A DNA stretch of 64,000 bases from Paratinospora sagittata (lineage: Eukaryota > Streptophyta > Magnoliopsida > Ranunculales > Menispermaceae). The stretch's first letter is position 1, and every line of letters begins with the position of its first letter. The notes under the pieces are model-generated. The model was not told the origin of the DNA. It saw only the letters and a list, made by a program, of their open reading frames with translations, and made no database searches. Below, piece after piece: positions 1-11,000 of the stretch. The stretch spans positions 15,533,670 to 15,597,669 of the forward strand of contig CM069594.1 in the NCBI GenBank assembly GCA_035771175.1. Reading direction: 5' to 3'. The position numbers and the translations under genes were made by a program.

Positions 1-3000
1 ATCGACTTGGATATTAGGATATATATATTATAGGTTGGATGTTCATTAGGCATATATTTTACAGGTTTTCAAAATCCGTTTTGCTGAATATACAAAGGAG
101 ACTATCATTTTTTTTTGTTGAAAGCCTAGAGATTACTGAAACTGCTCCATTTACTAGAAGAAAAAAAGTGATTGTTCTTCTCTTCCTTATATAATGAATC
201 ATTGAACTTACTTATGATAAAAATTAAATCACTTTTACATCAAGAATGTAATGGTTATGGTGTTGAAACCTGGGGCAGATTTTGGCCCAGTTGCCAATCA
301 AAGGCATGACTTTTCTATGATTATATTAGTTTTAGGCTTGAATTAGTAAAAACAATTGATTGATTTGTTTTTAAATTCTATGTTTTCGCATGATAAAATA
401 AATCAATGGAATTGACTTGGATATTAGGATATATATATTATAGGTTGGATGTTCATTAGGCATATATTTTACAGGTTTTCAAAATCCTTTTTGCTGATAA
501 TACAAAGGAGACTATCATTTTTTTTTGTTGAAAGCCTATAGATTACATGACACTGCTCCATTTACTGAAAGAAAGAAAGTGATTGTTCTTCTCTTCCTTA
601 TATAATGAATCATTGAACTTACTTATGATTAAAATTAAATCTCTTTTACATCAAGAATGTAATCGTTATGGTGTTGAAACTTGGGGCAGATTTTTGCCCA
701 GTTGCCAATCAAAGGCATGACTTTTCTATGATTATATTAATTTTATCCTTGAATTAGTAAAAACAATTGATTGATTTGTTTTTGTATTCTAGGTTTTGGC
801 ATGATAAAATAAATCAATGGAATTGATTTGGATATGAGGATATATCTTATATGTTGGATGTCCATTAGGCATACATTTTACAGGTTTTCAAAATCTTTTT
901 TGCTGAAAATACAAAGGATACTATCATTTTTTTTGGTTGAAAGCCTAGAGATTACATGAAACTGCTCCATTTACGGGAAGAAAGAAAGTGATTTTTCTTC
1001 TCTTCCTTATATAATGAATCATTGAACTTACTTATGATTAAAATTAAATCACTTTTACATGAAGAATGTAATGGTTATGGTGTTGAAACCTGGGGCAGAT
1101 TTTTGTTCAGTTGCCAATCAAAGGCATGACTTTTCTATGATTATATTAGTTTTATGCTTGAATTAGTAAAAACAATTGATTGATTTGTTTTTGTATTCTA
1201 TGTTTTGGCATGATAAAATAAATCAATGGAATTGACTTGGATATTAGCATATATATATTATAGGTTGGATGTTCATTAGGCATATATTTTACAGGTTTTC
1301 AAAATCCTTTTTGCTGAATATACAAAGGAGACTATCATTTTTTTTTGTTGAAAGCCTAGAGATTACTTGAAACTGCTCCATTTACTGGAAGAAAGAAAGT
1401 GATTGTTCTTCTCTTCCTTATATAATGAATTATTGAACTTACTTATGATTAAAATTAAATCACTTTTACATCAAGAATGTAATGGTTATGGTGTTGAAAT
1501 TTGGGGTAGATTTTTGCCCAGATGCCAATCAAAGGCATGACTTTTCTATGATTATATTATTTTTTTGCTTGAATTAGTAAAAATATTTGATTGACTTGTT
1601 TTTGAATTCTATGTTTTGGCATGATTAAAAAAATCAGTGGAATTGATTTGGATATGAGGATATATCTTATATGGTGGATTCCATTAGGCATACATTTTAC
1701 AGGTTTTCAAAATCTTTTTTGCTGAAAATACAAAGGATACTATCATTTTTTTTTGTTGAAAGCCGAGAGATTACATGAAACTGCTCCATTTACGGGAAGA
1801 AAGAAAGTGATTCTTCTTCTCTTCCTTATATAATGAATCATTGAACTTACTTATGATTAAAACTAAATCACTTTTACATGAAGAATGTAATGGTTATGGT
1901 GTTGAAACTTGCGGCAGATTTTTGTTCAGTTGCCAATCAAAGGCATGACTTTTCTATGATTATATTAATTTTATGCTTGAATTAGTAAAAACAATTGATT
2001 GATTTGTTTTTGTATTCTATGTTTTGGCATGATAAAATAAATCAATGGAATTGGCTTGGATATTAGCATATATATATTATAGGTTGGATGTTCATTAGGC
2101 ATATATTTTACAGGTTTTCAAAATCCTTTTTGCTGAAAATACAAAGGAGACTATCATTTTTTTTTGTTGAAAGCGTAGAGATTACATGAAGCTGCTCCAT
2201 TGACTGGAAGAAAGAAAGTGATTGTTCTTCTCTTCCTTATATAATGAATCATTGAACTTACTTATGATTAAAATTAAATCACTTTTACATCAAGAATGTA
2301 ATGGTTATGGTGTTGAAACCTGGTGCAGATTTTTGCCCAGTTGCCAATCTAAGGCATGGCCTTTCTATGATTATATTAATTTTATGCTTGAATTAGTAAA
2401 AATAATTGATTGATTTGTTTTTGTATTCTACGTTTAGGCATGATAAAATAAATCAATGGAATTGACTTGGATATTAGGATATATATATTATAGGTTGGAT
2501 GTTCGTTAGGCATATATTTTACAGGTTTTCAAAATCCTTTTTGCTGAATATACAAAGGAGACTATCATTTTTTTTTGTTGAAAGCCTAGAGATTACATGA
2601 AGCTGCTCCATTGACTGGAAGAAAGAAAGTGATTGTTCTTCTCTTCCTTATATAATGAATCATTGAACTTACTTATGATTAAAATTAAATCACTTTTACA
2701 TCAAGAATGTAATGGTTATGGTGTTGAAACTTGGGGCAGATTTTTGCCCAGTTGCCAATCAAAGACGTGACTTTTCTTTGATTATATTAATTTTATCCTT
2801 GAATTAGTAAAAACAATTGATTGATTTGTTTTTGTATTCTATGTTTTGGCATATAAAATAAATCAATGGAATTGATTTGCATATGAGGATATATCTTATA
2901 TGTTGGATGTCCATTAGGCATACATTTTGCAGGTATTCAAAATCCTTTTTCCTGAAAATACAAAGGGGACTATCAATTTTTCTTTTTTAAAAGCCTAGAG

Positions 3001-5544
3001 ATTACATGAAACTGCTCCATTTACTGGAAGAAAGAAAGTGATTGTTCTTCTCTTCCTTATATAATGAATCATTGAACTTACCTATGATTAAAATTAAATC
3101 ACTTTTACATCAAGAATGTTATGGTTATGGTGTTGAAACTTGGGGCAGATTTTTACCCAGTTGCCAATCAAAGGCATGACTTTTCTATGATTATATTAAT
3201 TTTATCCTTGAATTAGTAAAAACAATTTATTGATTTGTTTTTGTTTTCTATCTTTTGGCATGATAAAATAAATCAATGGAATTGATTTCGATATGAGGAT
3301 ATATCTTATATGTTGGATGTCCATTAGGCATACATTTTACAGGTTTTCAAAATCTTTTTTGCTGAAAATACAAAGGATACTATCATTTTTTTATGTTGAA
3401 AGCCTAGAGATTACATGAAACTGCACCATTTACGGGAAGAAAGAAAGTGATTTTTCTTCTCTTCCTTATATAATGAATCATTGAACTTACTTATGATTAA
3501 AATTAAATCACTTTTACATGAAGAATGTAATGGTTATGGTGTTGAAACTTGGGGCAGATTTTTGCCCAGTTGCCAATCAAAGGCATGACTTTTCTATGAT
3601 TATATTAATTTTATCCTTGAATTAGTAAAAACAATTGATTGATTTGTTTTTGTATTCTAGGTTTTGGCATGATAAAATAAATCAATGGAATTGATTTGGA
3701 TATGAGGATATATCTTATTTGTTGGATGTCCATTAGGCATACATTTTACAGGTTTTCAAAATCTTTTTTGCTGAAAATACAAAGGATACTATCATTTTTT
3801 TTTGTTGAAAGCCTAGAGATTACATGAAACTGCTCCATTTACGGGAAGAAAGAAAGTGATTTTTCTTCTCTTCCTTATATAATGAATCATTGAACTTACT
3901 TATGATTAAAATTAAATCACTTTTACATGAAGAATGTAATGGTTATGGTGTTGAAACCTGGGGCAGATTTTTGTTCAGTTGCCAATCAAAGGCATGACTT
4001 TTCTATGATTATATTAGTTTTGTGCTTGAATTAGTAAAAACAATTGATTGATTTGTTTTTGTATTCTATGTTTTGGCATGATAAAATAAATCAATGGAAT
4101 TGACTTGGATATTAGCATATATATATTATAGGTTGGATGTTCATTAGGCATATATTTTACAGGTTTTCAAAATCCTTTTTGCTGAATATACAAAGGAGAC
4201 TATCATTTTTTTTTGTTGAAAGCCTAGAGATTACTTGAAACTGCTCCATTTACTGGAAGAAAGAAAGTGGTTGTTCTTCTCTTCCTTATATAATGAATTA
4301 TTGAACTTACTTATGATTAAAATTAAATCACTTTTACATCAAGAATGTAATGGTTATGGTGTTGAAATTTGGGGTAGATTTTTGCCCAGTTGCCAATCAA
4401 GGGCATGACTTTTCTATGATTATATTACTTTTTTGCTTGAATTAGTAAATATATTTGATTGATTTGTTTTTGAATTCTATGTTTTGGCATGATTAAAAAA
4501 ATCGGTGGAATTGATTTGGATATGAGGATATATCTTATAGCTTGGATGTTCATTAGGCATATATTTTACAGGTTTTCAAAATCCTTTTTGCTGAAAATAC
4601 AAATGAGACTCTATCATTTTTCTTTGTTGAAAGCGTAGAGATTACGTGAAACTGCTCCATTTACTGAGAGAAAGAAAGTGATTGTTCTTCTCTTCCTTAT
4701 ATAATGAATCATTGAACTTACTTATGATAAAGATTAAATAACTTTTACATCAAGAATGTAATGGTTATGGTGTTGAAACTTGGGGCAGATTTTTGCCCAG
4801 TTGCCAATCTATGGCATGACTTTTCTATGATTATATTAATTTTATGCTTGAATTAGTAAAAACAATTGACTGATTTGTTTTTGTATTCTATGTTTTGGCA
4901 TGATAAAATAAATCAATGGAATTGACTTGGATATTAGGATATATATATTATAGGTTGGATTTTCATTAGGCATATATTTTGCAGGTATTCAAAATCCCTT
5001 TTGCTGAATATACAACGGACACTATCATTTTTTTTTGTTGAAAGCCTAGAGATTACTTGAAACTGCTCCATTTACTGGAAGAAAAAAAGTGATTGTTCGT
5101 CTCTTCCTTATATAATGAATCATTGAAGTTACTTATGATAAAAATTAAATCACTTTTACATCAAGAATGTAATGGTTATGGTGTTGAAACTTGGGGCAGA
5201 TTTTTGCCCAGTTGCCTATCTAAGGCATGACTTTTCTATGATTATATTAATTTTATGCTTGAATTAGTAAAAACAATTGATTGATTTGTTTTTGTATTCT
5301 ATGTTTTGGCATGATAAAATAAATCAATGGAATTGACTTGGATATGAGGATATATCTTATCGGTTGATGCCAAATAGGCATATATTTTACAGATTTTCAA
5401 AATTCTTTTTACTGAAAATACAAAGGAGACTATCATTTTTTTTTTGTTGAAAGCCTAGAGATTACATGAAACTGCCCCATTTACTGAAAGAAAGAAAGTG
5501 ATTGTTCTTCTCTTCCTTATATAATGAATCATTGAACTTACTTA
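1..5544. repeat. ~410-bp satellite array, left block
   Basis: Tandem monomers whose starts (the phase ATTGAYTTGG) fall at 1, 411, 822, 1231, 1642, 2050, 2461, 2871, 3281, 3690, 4099, 4510, 4921 and 5332, giving 408-411 bp spacing. Each monomer has a T8-T10 run after 'actatca', the block 'cttccttatataatgaatcattgaactta' (only its ends vary) and a 'gcatgataaaataaatcaatgga' end. Two head variants alternate: one reads 'gacttggatattag...tatatatatta', the other 'gatttggatatgagg...atcttat'. Monomers 822-1660 and 3690-4528 are much more alike than neighbours are, a trace of a 7-monomer period. No gene is seen; the short open frames are by-products of the repeat. The last monomer is cut at 5544 by the retrotransposon. 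Confidence 0.97.
5540..5544. repeat. Target-site duplication, left copy (ACTTA)
   Basis: ACTTA directly precedes the TG of the LTR at 5545 and recurs at 14897-14901 directly after the terminal CA. Removing the element and one copy restores an uninterrupted satellite monomer, so this is a genuine insertion site. Confidence 0.95.
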
Positions 5545-6970
5545 TGTCACACCCCGCCCGGACGCGCCTTAAACCGGCGGTACACTCTCGGACGGGGCGC
5601 GCATTTGGAACAATCACAATGGTAATAACAGAGTGCGCAGCGAAAATACAATATACAGTACAAATCTGATTTCATATAATTCAGAATACTTTGTCAAGGG
5701 AACATACTCCCAAAATCCCCAGTGATTCATACAAAGGGTACAAAATGTGGGCCCCATAACCTGCACCCAGTCCACCATAATTTCCTGTGAAAGATTTGAT
5801 AATATTGGAGTGAGCTTAACGCGCTCAGTGGGTAAATAGTGCATGAGTATAACAATTAATAAAGCATACTTCAATATCAAATATCTTAAATACACATGTA
5901 AGCATCATAATCAATCAATATGTATGTATGCATGACACCGTCACGTATTAATGGTTTGATGAGCGTACATCGCCTGAGTTCACGTACAGGTGTCCTTCCC
6001 CGGGCGTAGCCAGGTTCTCACTGTACGTCCCTCCTCAGGAACGATGCTCTGGATTCACGTACTGATGTCCCTCCCCGGCGTAGCCGAGTTCTCATGTACA
6101 TCCCTCTCCAGAGAAATAATATGAATAGTGAGCAATGCTTCTAACTATTCTATGAGTCATAAACCATATACGTCCCTAGGTGGTGATATGTATGATGCCA
6201 ATGCATGAACTAGTTTAGTCTACTAGTCTGGTCTTTTCTTGACATTTATACTGACTTTGTCAACGTCTAGTGATCCTTATCAGGGTCGGTATCACGACGT
6301 GCAAAGTTAGGACATTCAGGTCATAAACATTATTGACATAATGCAGTGTAAATGAATAGTAGACATAATAATAATTGAATGTAAAATTTAATAAAAGTTA
6401 TGAAACACGCAAACCTATGTTTCGTTCCCCACCTTCGGATCTGGTGCTTTTCTCCGGACAGAACTTTGTTGCACCGCTTTCAGATCTGGCGCTTTCTTCC
6501 TGACAGAACTTTGTTGCACCGCACCGGGAGTCTCAAAGACTAAAAACTTAGAATGCGTGGAAAGGAGAAGAAAAATCACAAGAGAAGGTGATTTGGTGTG
6601 AGGAATGAGAAATGAGGAGGTTTCTTATATAGAGATTTTTTGCGCCTGAACGTTCTGGCATGCGCCTGAACGTTCTGGCATGGCGCCTGAACGTTCTGGC
6701 AGGCGCCTGAACGTTCTGGCATGGCGCCTGAACGTTCTGGCATGGCGCCTGAACGTTCTGGCATGGCGCCTGAACGTTCTGGCATGACGCCTGAACGTTC
6801 TGGCATGCGCCTGAACGTTCTGGCATGGCGCCTGAACGTTCTGGCATGGCGCCTGAACGTTCTGGCATGCGCCTGAACGTTCGGGCATGCGCCGGAACGT
6901 TCGGGCGTTGCCCAAATAGTAAAAATTTCAAATAGTATTTTTTTTTTTTTTTGAAATACAGGGTATTACA
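5545..6970 (-). repeat. 3' LTR of the retrotransposon
   Basis: 1426 bp. Read on the minus strand it begins TGTAATACCC and ends GGTGTGACA. It carries a 13-unit minisatellite (6642-6906), a TATATAA box (6625-6631) and a diverged 75-bp direct repeat (about 5981-6125). Compared by eye with the other LTR it shows about five substitutions over ~1060 bp, a 13-bp gap near 5690, an extra ~46-bp tandem unit near 6470-6520 and a shorter T run (15 against 37). Confidence 0.95.
6642..6906 (-). repeat. 21-bp minisatellite in the 3' LTR (about 13 units)
   Basis: About 13 head-to-tail copies of a 20-21 bp unit with core CGCCTGAACGTTCTGGCA on the plus strand. Units contain the palindromes AACGTT and, in full-length units, GGCGCC. 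Because 21 is a multiple of three, open frames reading MPERSGA-type heptads run through it. These are a by-product, not a protein. The array lies just upstream of the LTR TATA box in element orientation. Confidence 0.95.
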
Positions 6971-6986
6971 CTCTACCCCCCTTAAA
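6971..6986 (-). promoter_or_regulatory. Polypurine tract (plus-strand DNA primer)
   Basis: On the minus strand the purine-rich stretch AAGGGGGGTAGAG lies directly before the TGTAATACCC that opens the 3' LTR. This is the position and composition expected of the PPT that primes second-strand synthesis in LTR retrotransposons. Confidence 0.85.
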
Positions 6987-7207
6987 GGGATTTCGTCCTC
7001 GAAATCAAGCCAAGTATGGATGAGGGGTATTGCTTGCAAAGGAACCACAGGGTGCCAATGAGCCTCTGTGGGTGTGCATCACTATATCCAGTGAGATGAT
7101 GGTCAGACATCGGCGTAAGTATTGAAGTGAAACAATGGAGGAAGATAGGTGTAAACAATGTGTCATCCTTGTATTTATAAGTGAGAATAATACAATGTAT
7201 CACATCA

Positions 7208-7964
7208 TCAGGTGGTACTAGAAAACAATTCGGGGTATTTCTGTTTAATTGTGGATTCTAGTTCCCATGTAGCTTCCTCGATGCCGTGGTGATCCCAGAG
7301 CACCTTCACAAGTGGTATGCTACGTCTCCGTAGGTCTTGAGTTTTTGTATCTAAAATCTGTATTGCTTTCTCTTGATACGTATTTCCTTCCTCAACCGGA
7401 ACCTCGACTAAAGGGATGATATGCGAAGGATCAGGACGATACTTGCGAAGCATAGATACATGAAAAACGTCATGAACCTTAGGCATGGACGATGGAAGGG
7501 ACAGACGATAAGCAAGTTTGCCAATACGTTCAATGATCGGAAATGGACCGATATACCGCGGGGAGAGCTTTCCTTTGATCCCAAAGCGTTTGACACCTCG
7601 GGTGGGCTGGACTTGTATAAAAACAAAGTCCCCCTTATCAAATTCCAGAGGCTGTCGCCGTTTGCCAGCATAGCTCTTTTGTCGCTTTGTGCAACACGAA
7701 GTCGTTCCTTTACTAGTGTGATCTTCTCAGAAGTCTCTTGAACTAGTTCAGGGCCCAACTACGGTCGGTCTGCCATATCTAACCAGCATACCGGAGATCT
7801 GCAAGGCCGACCATAGAGAGCCTCGTATGGTGCCATGCCGATACTAGTTTGGTAGCTGTTGTTGTATGCAAACTCAGCTAGATGTAAATACTTTGCCCAT
7901 CCGTCATTAAAGTCCAAAATGCAGCATCGTAGCATGTCTTCTAAGATTTGGATAAGCCGTTCTG
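7208..7964 (-). pseudogene. Integrase C-terminal remnant with chromodomain-like tail
   Basis: The remnant of pol after the internal deletion. It starts near 7964 with the [13 protein letters not shown] segment and runs through AEFAYNNSYQTSIGMAPYE to LYGRPCRSPVCW, the end of the integrase catalytic core. A TAG stop at 7759-7761 interrupts it just before the GPELVQETSEK segment. Around 7680-7690 the coding frame shifts by one base. The new frame continues through the GKLSPRYIGPF region and the FHVSMLRKY motif, then a chromodomain-like segment (about 7215-7360) ending before the stop at 7208. In chromoviruses this tail is thought to guide integration to chromatin marks. The catalytic DDE residues of the N-terminal core are lost with the deletion. 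It cannot make a working integrase. Confidence 0.88.
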
Positions 7965-9125
7965 ACCGTACCGAGTTCTGAACGCCGTCTTGGTGATGTC
8001 TGACTCCCGGATCCGGAGTTGGTGATAACCGGACCGTAAATCAATCTTAGAGAAGTATTTGGCTTCTCGAAGTTGGTCGAATAAGTCATCGATCCTGGGC
8101 AACGGATATCTGTTCTTGATGGTGACGTTATTCAACTTGCGATAATCGATGCAAAGTCGTAACGAACCATCCTTTTGGCGAACAAACAGAACTGGAGCGC
8201 CCCAGGGTGATGAACTCTTTCGGATGAAGCCATTACGCTCTAATTCCTTAAGTTGTTTGTCTAATTCGACCAGTTCAACATTTGACATTCTGTATGGTGG
8301 AATTGAGATAGGCCCTGTCCCAGGTATGAGGTTGATCTCAAAATCGAATTCCCTAACTGAAGGTAGACCAGGAAGGTCATTAAGAAAAACGGTTGGGTAT
8401 TCAGATACGACTGGGACATCGCGTACTTCAGGAGGGTACAGAGCTGGTGATTCATTGCCGTCGCCAAGAGACAACGCTCGAAGTTGTGACTTGAGAAGGG
8501 CAACTGTTGATTTGTGTATCCATTTCCTTGTTCCCTGAATCTTGACAAACTCATCTGTAGGCAAAGTTAACTGAACGTGCTTGTTCATACAGTCGATCTT
8601 TGCATTCAGTGGTGCGAGCCAGTCCATGCCGAGGATGATGTCGAAGTCATCAAAATCCATCACAAAAAGATCGGCATATATTATCTGTTCGGACATTCGA
8701 AGCTCACATCGAGAACACTGCAAATTCACGTCAGTACCCGATCCGAACGGTGATGTGACATGGAGTGTGATGTTTGTGGGTTCAGGATGCAAGCCTAAAT
8801 GTCTTACCAATGACGACGATATAAAAGTATGCGTAGCACCTGAATCAAACAAAACATGCACCAATGTATTGAACAAAGGAAAGGTACCTTCGACGACATT
8901 GTTGTTTGGGAGGGGTTGTTGAGCGATGGCAAAGGCGCGGCCCTGATTCCGTTGACCCTGGTTCGGCCTGGGTTGGGCATTAGCAGTAGGTGGTGCTTGT
9001 TGGACTGCAATAGCAGGAATAGGTTGCTGAAGGTGCGGACAAAGATGTTTGACATGGCCCTTCTGGCCGCAGTTGTAACAAGTCGGCCTGTACTGCTGAT
9101 GGTTGTGCTGGCCATTCTGATTATG
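7941..9125 (-). pseudogene. Zinc knuckle, protease and truncated reverse transcriptase (pol)
   Basis: Continues in the same frame as gag after the TAG at 9126-9128. A CCHC zinc knuckle, [14 protein letters not shown], lies at 9039-9080. The aspartic protease follows with its active-site DSGATHTF (Asp codon 8844-8846) and the downstream IILGMDWL. Reverse transcriptase begins about 8380, with PPYRMSN, the [17 protein letters not shown] block, [10 protein letters not shown], and [12 protein letters not shown] (8019-8054), which holds the first catalytic Asp. It ends prematurely at 7941 a few residues past RTRYG because of the deletion. The first in-frame ATG is not near 8876 (TTG there), so this is part of a gag-pol polyprotein, not a separate gene. 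No active RT can be made, since the YxDD motif is absent. Confidence 0.9.
7960..7970. other. Internal deletion junction, RT fused to integrase
   Basis: The RT reading frame runs through [10 protein letters not shown] (glycine codon 7965-7967). The next bases read as SERLIQ of integrase in another frame, and the RT frame stops at 7941-7943. The missing part includes the RT active-site YxDD block, RNase H and the zinc-binding and catalytic N-terminal parts of integrase. The overlap GGTCA/TCAGAACGG would fit a short-homology deletion, but the undeleted parent is not here to prove it. Confidence 0.85.
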
Positions 9126-10220
9126 CTATTGGGCTGGCTGATTGTGGTGTCGACCACCACCTCTGCCATTGCCGTTACTACGGCCACCTCGTCCATAACG
9201 ACCGCCACGGCCATGATTTCGGAAACCCTGATGGTTAGGGTTAAAAGGTTCAGCCGCAGGTGTTGTGGCCACATTCTTTGAAACTGGGGCTGGGAGGGCT
9301 TGGTTTTGATTGTAGTAGGGCTTCTTCTTGTTGCCCTGTTGCGAGCCTTGTTGGGAAAACGTTGCAGGCCGTTTGCCCTTATTCATTCTCTGTTCCTGTA
9401 AGAGCTTCTCTTGTTCAAAGCGCATGGCCTTGTCAACAACCTCCTTGTAAATCTGCAGATCCAAGATCGATAAGGCTTGTCGAATGTCATGGCGAAGACC
9501 ATTATAAAATTTCTCAGCCTTATCTCGCTCCGTTGAGATTGTGGAGAGAGAGTAAACTGATAATTCTTTAAATTTTCCAGCATATTCTCTGACGGTCATG
9601 GTGCCCTGATATAACTTAGCAAATTCCTGGCGCTTCTGCTTTGTCACCGCGCTGGGAAAATACTCATCAATAAACATGGACTCAAACTGTTGCCAAGTCA
9701 TATCTGCGATATTGACCCTTGGGTCTTCTTTCACTGTGATCCACCATGTGTTTGCGGCACCAACAAGTTGGTAGGTTGCTAGTGGAACTTTACGAGTCTC
9801 ATCGACTCCCATTGCATCAAGAGCCTTCTTGGACTCATCCAACCACTTTTGCACCTCATCAGGATCAATGGTGCCATCGAAAGTAAGAGGTTGTAGCCGC
9901 TTGTATTTAGTAATCTGATCGGTTTGAGCTTCGGACCCTAATTTTACAGGTACTTGAACCGTGGCAACCTGACTAGCTGCAGTCTCACGAACGGCAGTTT
10001 GAACAGTGGCCTTCATTGCCTCAATAAATCCAGCGAAGAAGGTTTCAATGCTTGAAGGCATGGCAAAGGGTGCGGGTGGGGGTGGTATTGCCTGCCCAGA
10101 TGTAGTGGCAGTGTTGGGTGTGGCCTGTGCTGTTGTCTGAGGCGGCGGTTCCTGAATCTCAGGAGGTGCCTCCACTGCTGTACGAACAACACGTGGCCTT
10201 CCTCTCTTCCTGGTTTGCAT
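9126..10220 (-). CDS. gag: Gag (capsid) of the Ty3/gypsy element, ended by an in-frame TAG
   Basis: 364 codons from a true ATG (10218-10220). The N-terminus is basic (KRGRPRVVR), then Pro/Thr/Ala-rich. The Retrotrans_gag-type domain lies at about residues 105-250, with hallmark blocks QLVGAANTWW, TWQQFESMFIDEYFP, QGTMTVREYAGKFKEL and FYNGLRHDIR. A Gly/Arg-rich tail (about 335-358) binds nucleic acid in related proteins. The frame ends at TAG 9126-9128, yet the same frame continues at once into a CCHC zinc knuckle and protease, so the natural product was probably one gag-pol polyprotein and the stop is a mutation or, less likely, a readthrough site. A polypyrimidine-CAG lies 7 nt before the ATG. 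Gag forms the virus-like particle in the cytoplasm. Confidence 0.9.
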   Translation of the reverse strand: MQTRKRGRPRVVRTAVEAPPEIQEPPPQTTAQATPNTATTSGQAIPPPPAPFAMPSSIETFFAGFIEAMKATVQTAVRETAASQVATVQVPVKLGSEAQTDQITKYKRLQPLTFDGTIDPDEVQKWLDESKKALDAMGVDETRKVPLATYQLVGAANTWWITVKEDPRVNIADMTWQQFESMFIDEYFPSAVTKQKRQEFAKLYQGTMTVREYAGKFKELSVYSLSTISTERDKAEKFYNGLRHDIRQALSILDLQIYKEVVDKAMRFEQEKLLQEQRMNKGKRPATFSQQGSQQGNKKKPYYNQNQALPAPVSKNVATTPAAEPFNPNHQGFRNHGRGGRYGRGGRSNGNGRGGGRHHNQPAQ

Positions 10221-11000
10221 TGTCGCACTGGCAAAGATAAAAGGAAAACCAAGATTTAGGAACTGTAGCCAAGGATAATGTTATAATATGCTCAGCAACA
10301 ATTTTGAGAGTACTGCAATATGAAAATCACCTACTTTTCGAAGTATAGTGGAAGGTTTTTGTTGAGGAATCAAAGAGCTTATATAACTCGTATGTTTGGC
10401 CATGGTGTAAAAACAAGGTTAGAATGTTTATATAATAAGTACAAATCTTTGCAAGTATTTAAAATGATTTGGTTGTGGTCTTTGTGAACATACATATATT
10501 TTATTGAAAAGTCATACGAGTCATAAAAGTCTAAGATTTGCCTCGGTAAATAACCTGATCTAACGTTCTATCGCAATCTTATGCATTCATACGCTTACTC
10601 TTAGTCTGTTCAATTATTATCCAAGTTCATATGTCCCATACCACATGAATTCAGTAATAAGGGTGGAAACCAAGTTAAGTTGTATGAACACGGTCTCTAA
10701 AAACATTGGCTGAATGGAAGTTCACTAATAGTATCGTCCAAATTTACTCGTCCCATACCGTGTAAACTTAGTGATAATATTAGTAATGCAACTTTCTCCA
10801 AATGTTTCTTTTCACACAAGGTCATGGGTTTTCTTACTTCCACATTTTATTTAGTATCCTCCAATTTTGTTGTGTCCCATACCACTCCAAAGTTAGTGAT
10901 ACAAAAGAAAAAATGGTTGTAAGTCAGCCCACCAAAGATAGTCTTTAAACAAAATAATTTTATTCATATATGTTAAAGAAAATTTGTATAATGCCAGAAA
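10221..11000 (-). other. Non-coding spacer between ORF1 and gag with ~120-bp repeats
   Basis: No substantial open frame. Three diverged tandem units start at about 10621, 10738 and 10861 (the last partial, to ~10912). Each opens with CCAA and then has a conserved GTCCCATACC followed about 15 nt later by a TTAGTGATA-like sequence. Directly upstream of gag, on the minus strand, is the pyrimidine-rich CTTTTATCTTTGCCAG (CAG at 10228-10230), a good 3' splice-site candidate. Confidence 0.75.

Noticed and set aside
2222..2413. 63-codon frame starting FFSSLYNES, repeated at 18956, 21007, 23877, 26747, 29615 and 39526
   Set aside because: Starts with TTG, lies wholly inside the satellite monomer and is broken in most monomers. 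Its recurrence follows from the repeat, not from selection on a protein.
5614..5895. 75-93 codon frames in the LTRs (MYLRYLILKYALL...), also at 13556, 35533 and 42163
   Set aside because: They lie in the LTR, differ in length between copies because of small indels, and match no known LTR-encoded protein.
6642..6906. CRISPR-like array of short repeats
   Set aside because: Units are directly adjacent with no unique spacers, in an LTR of a plant retrotransposon.
7421..9571. Plus-strand frames of 100-140 codons opposite gag-pol
   Set aside because: Antisense shadows of the clearly recognisable minus-strand gag-pol sequence; low-complexity translations with no domain.
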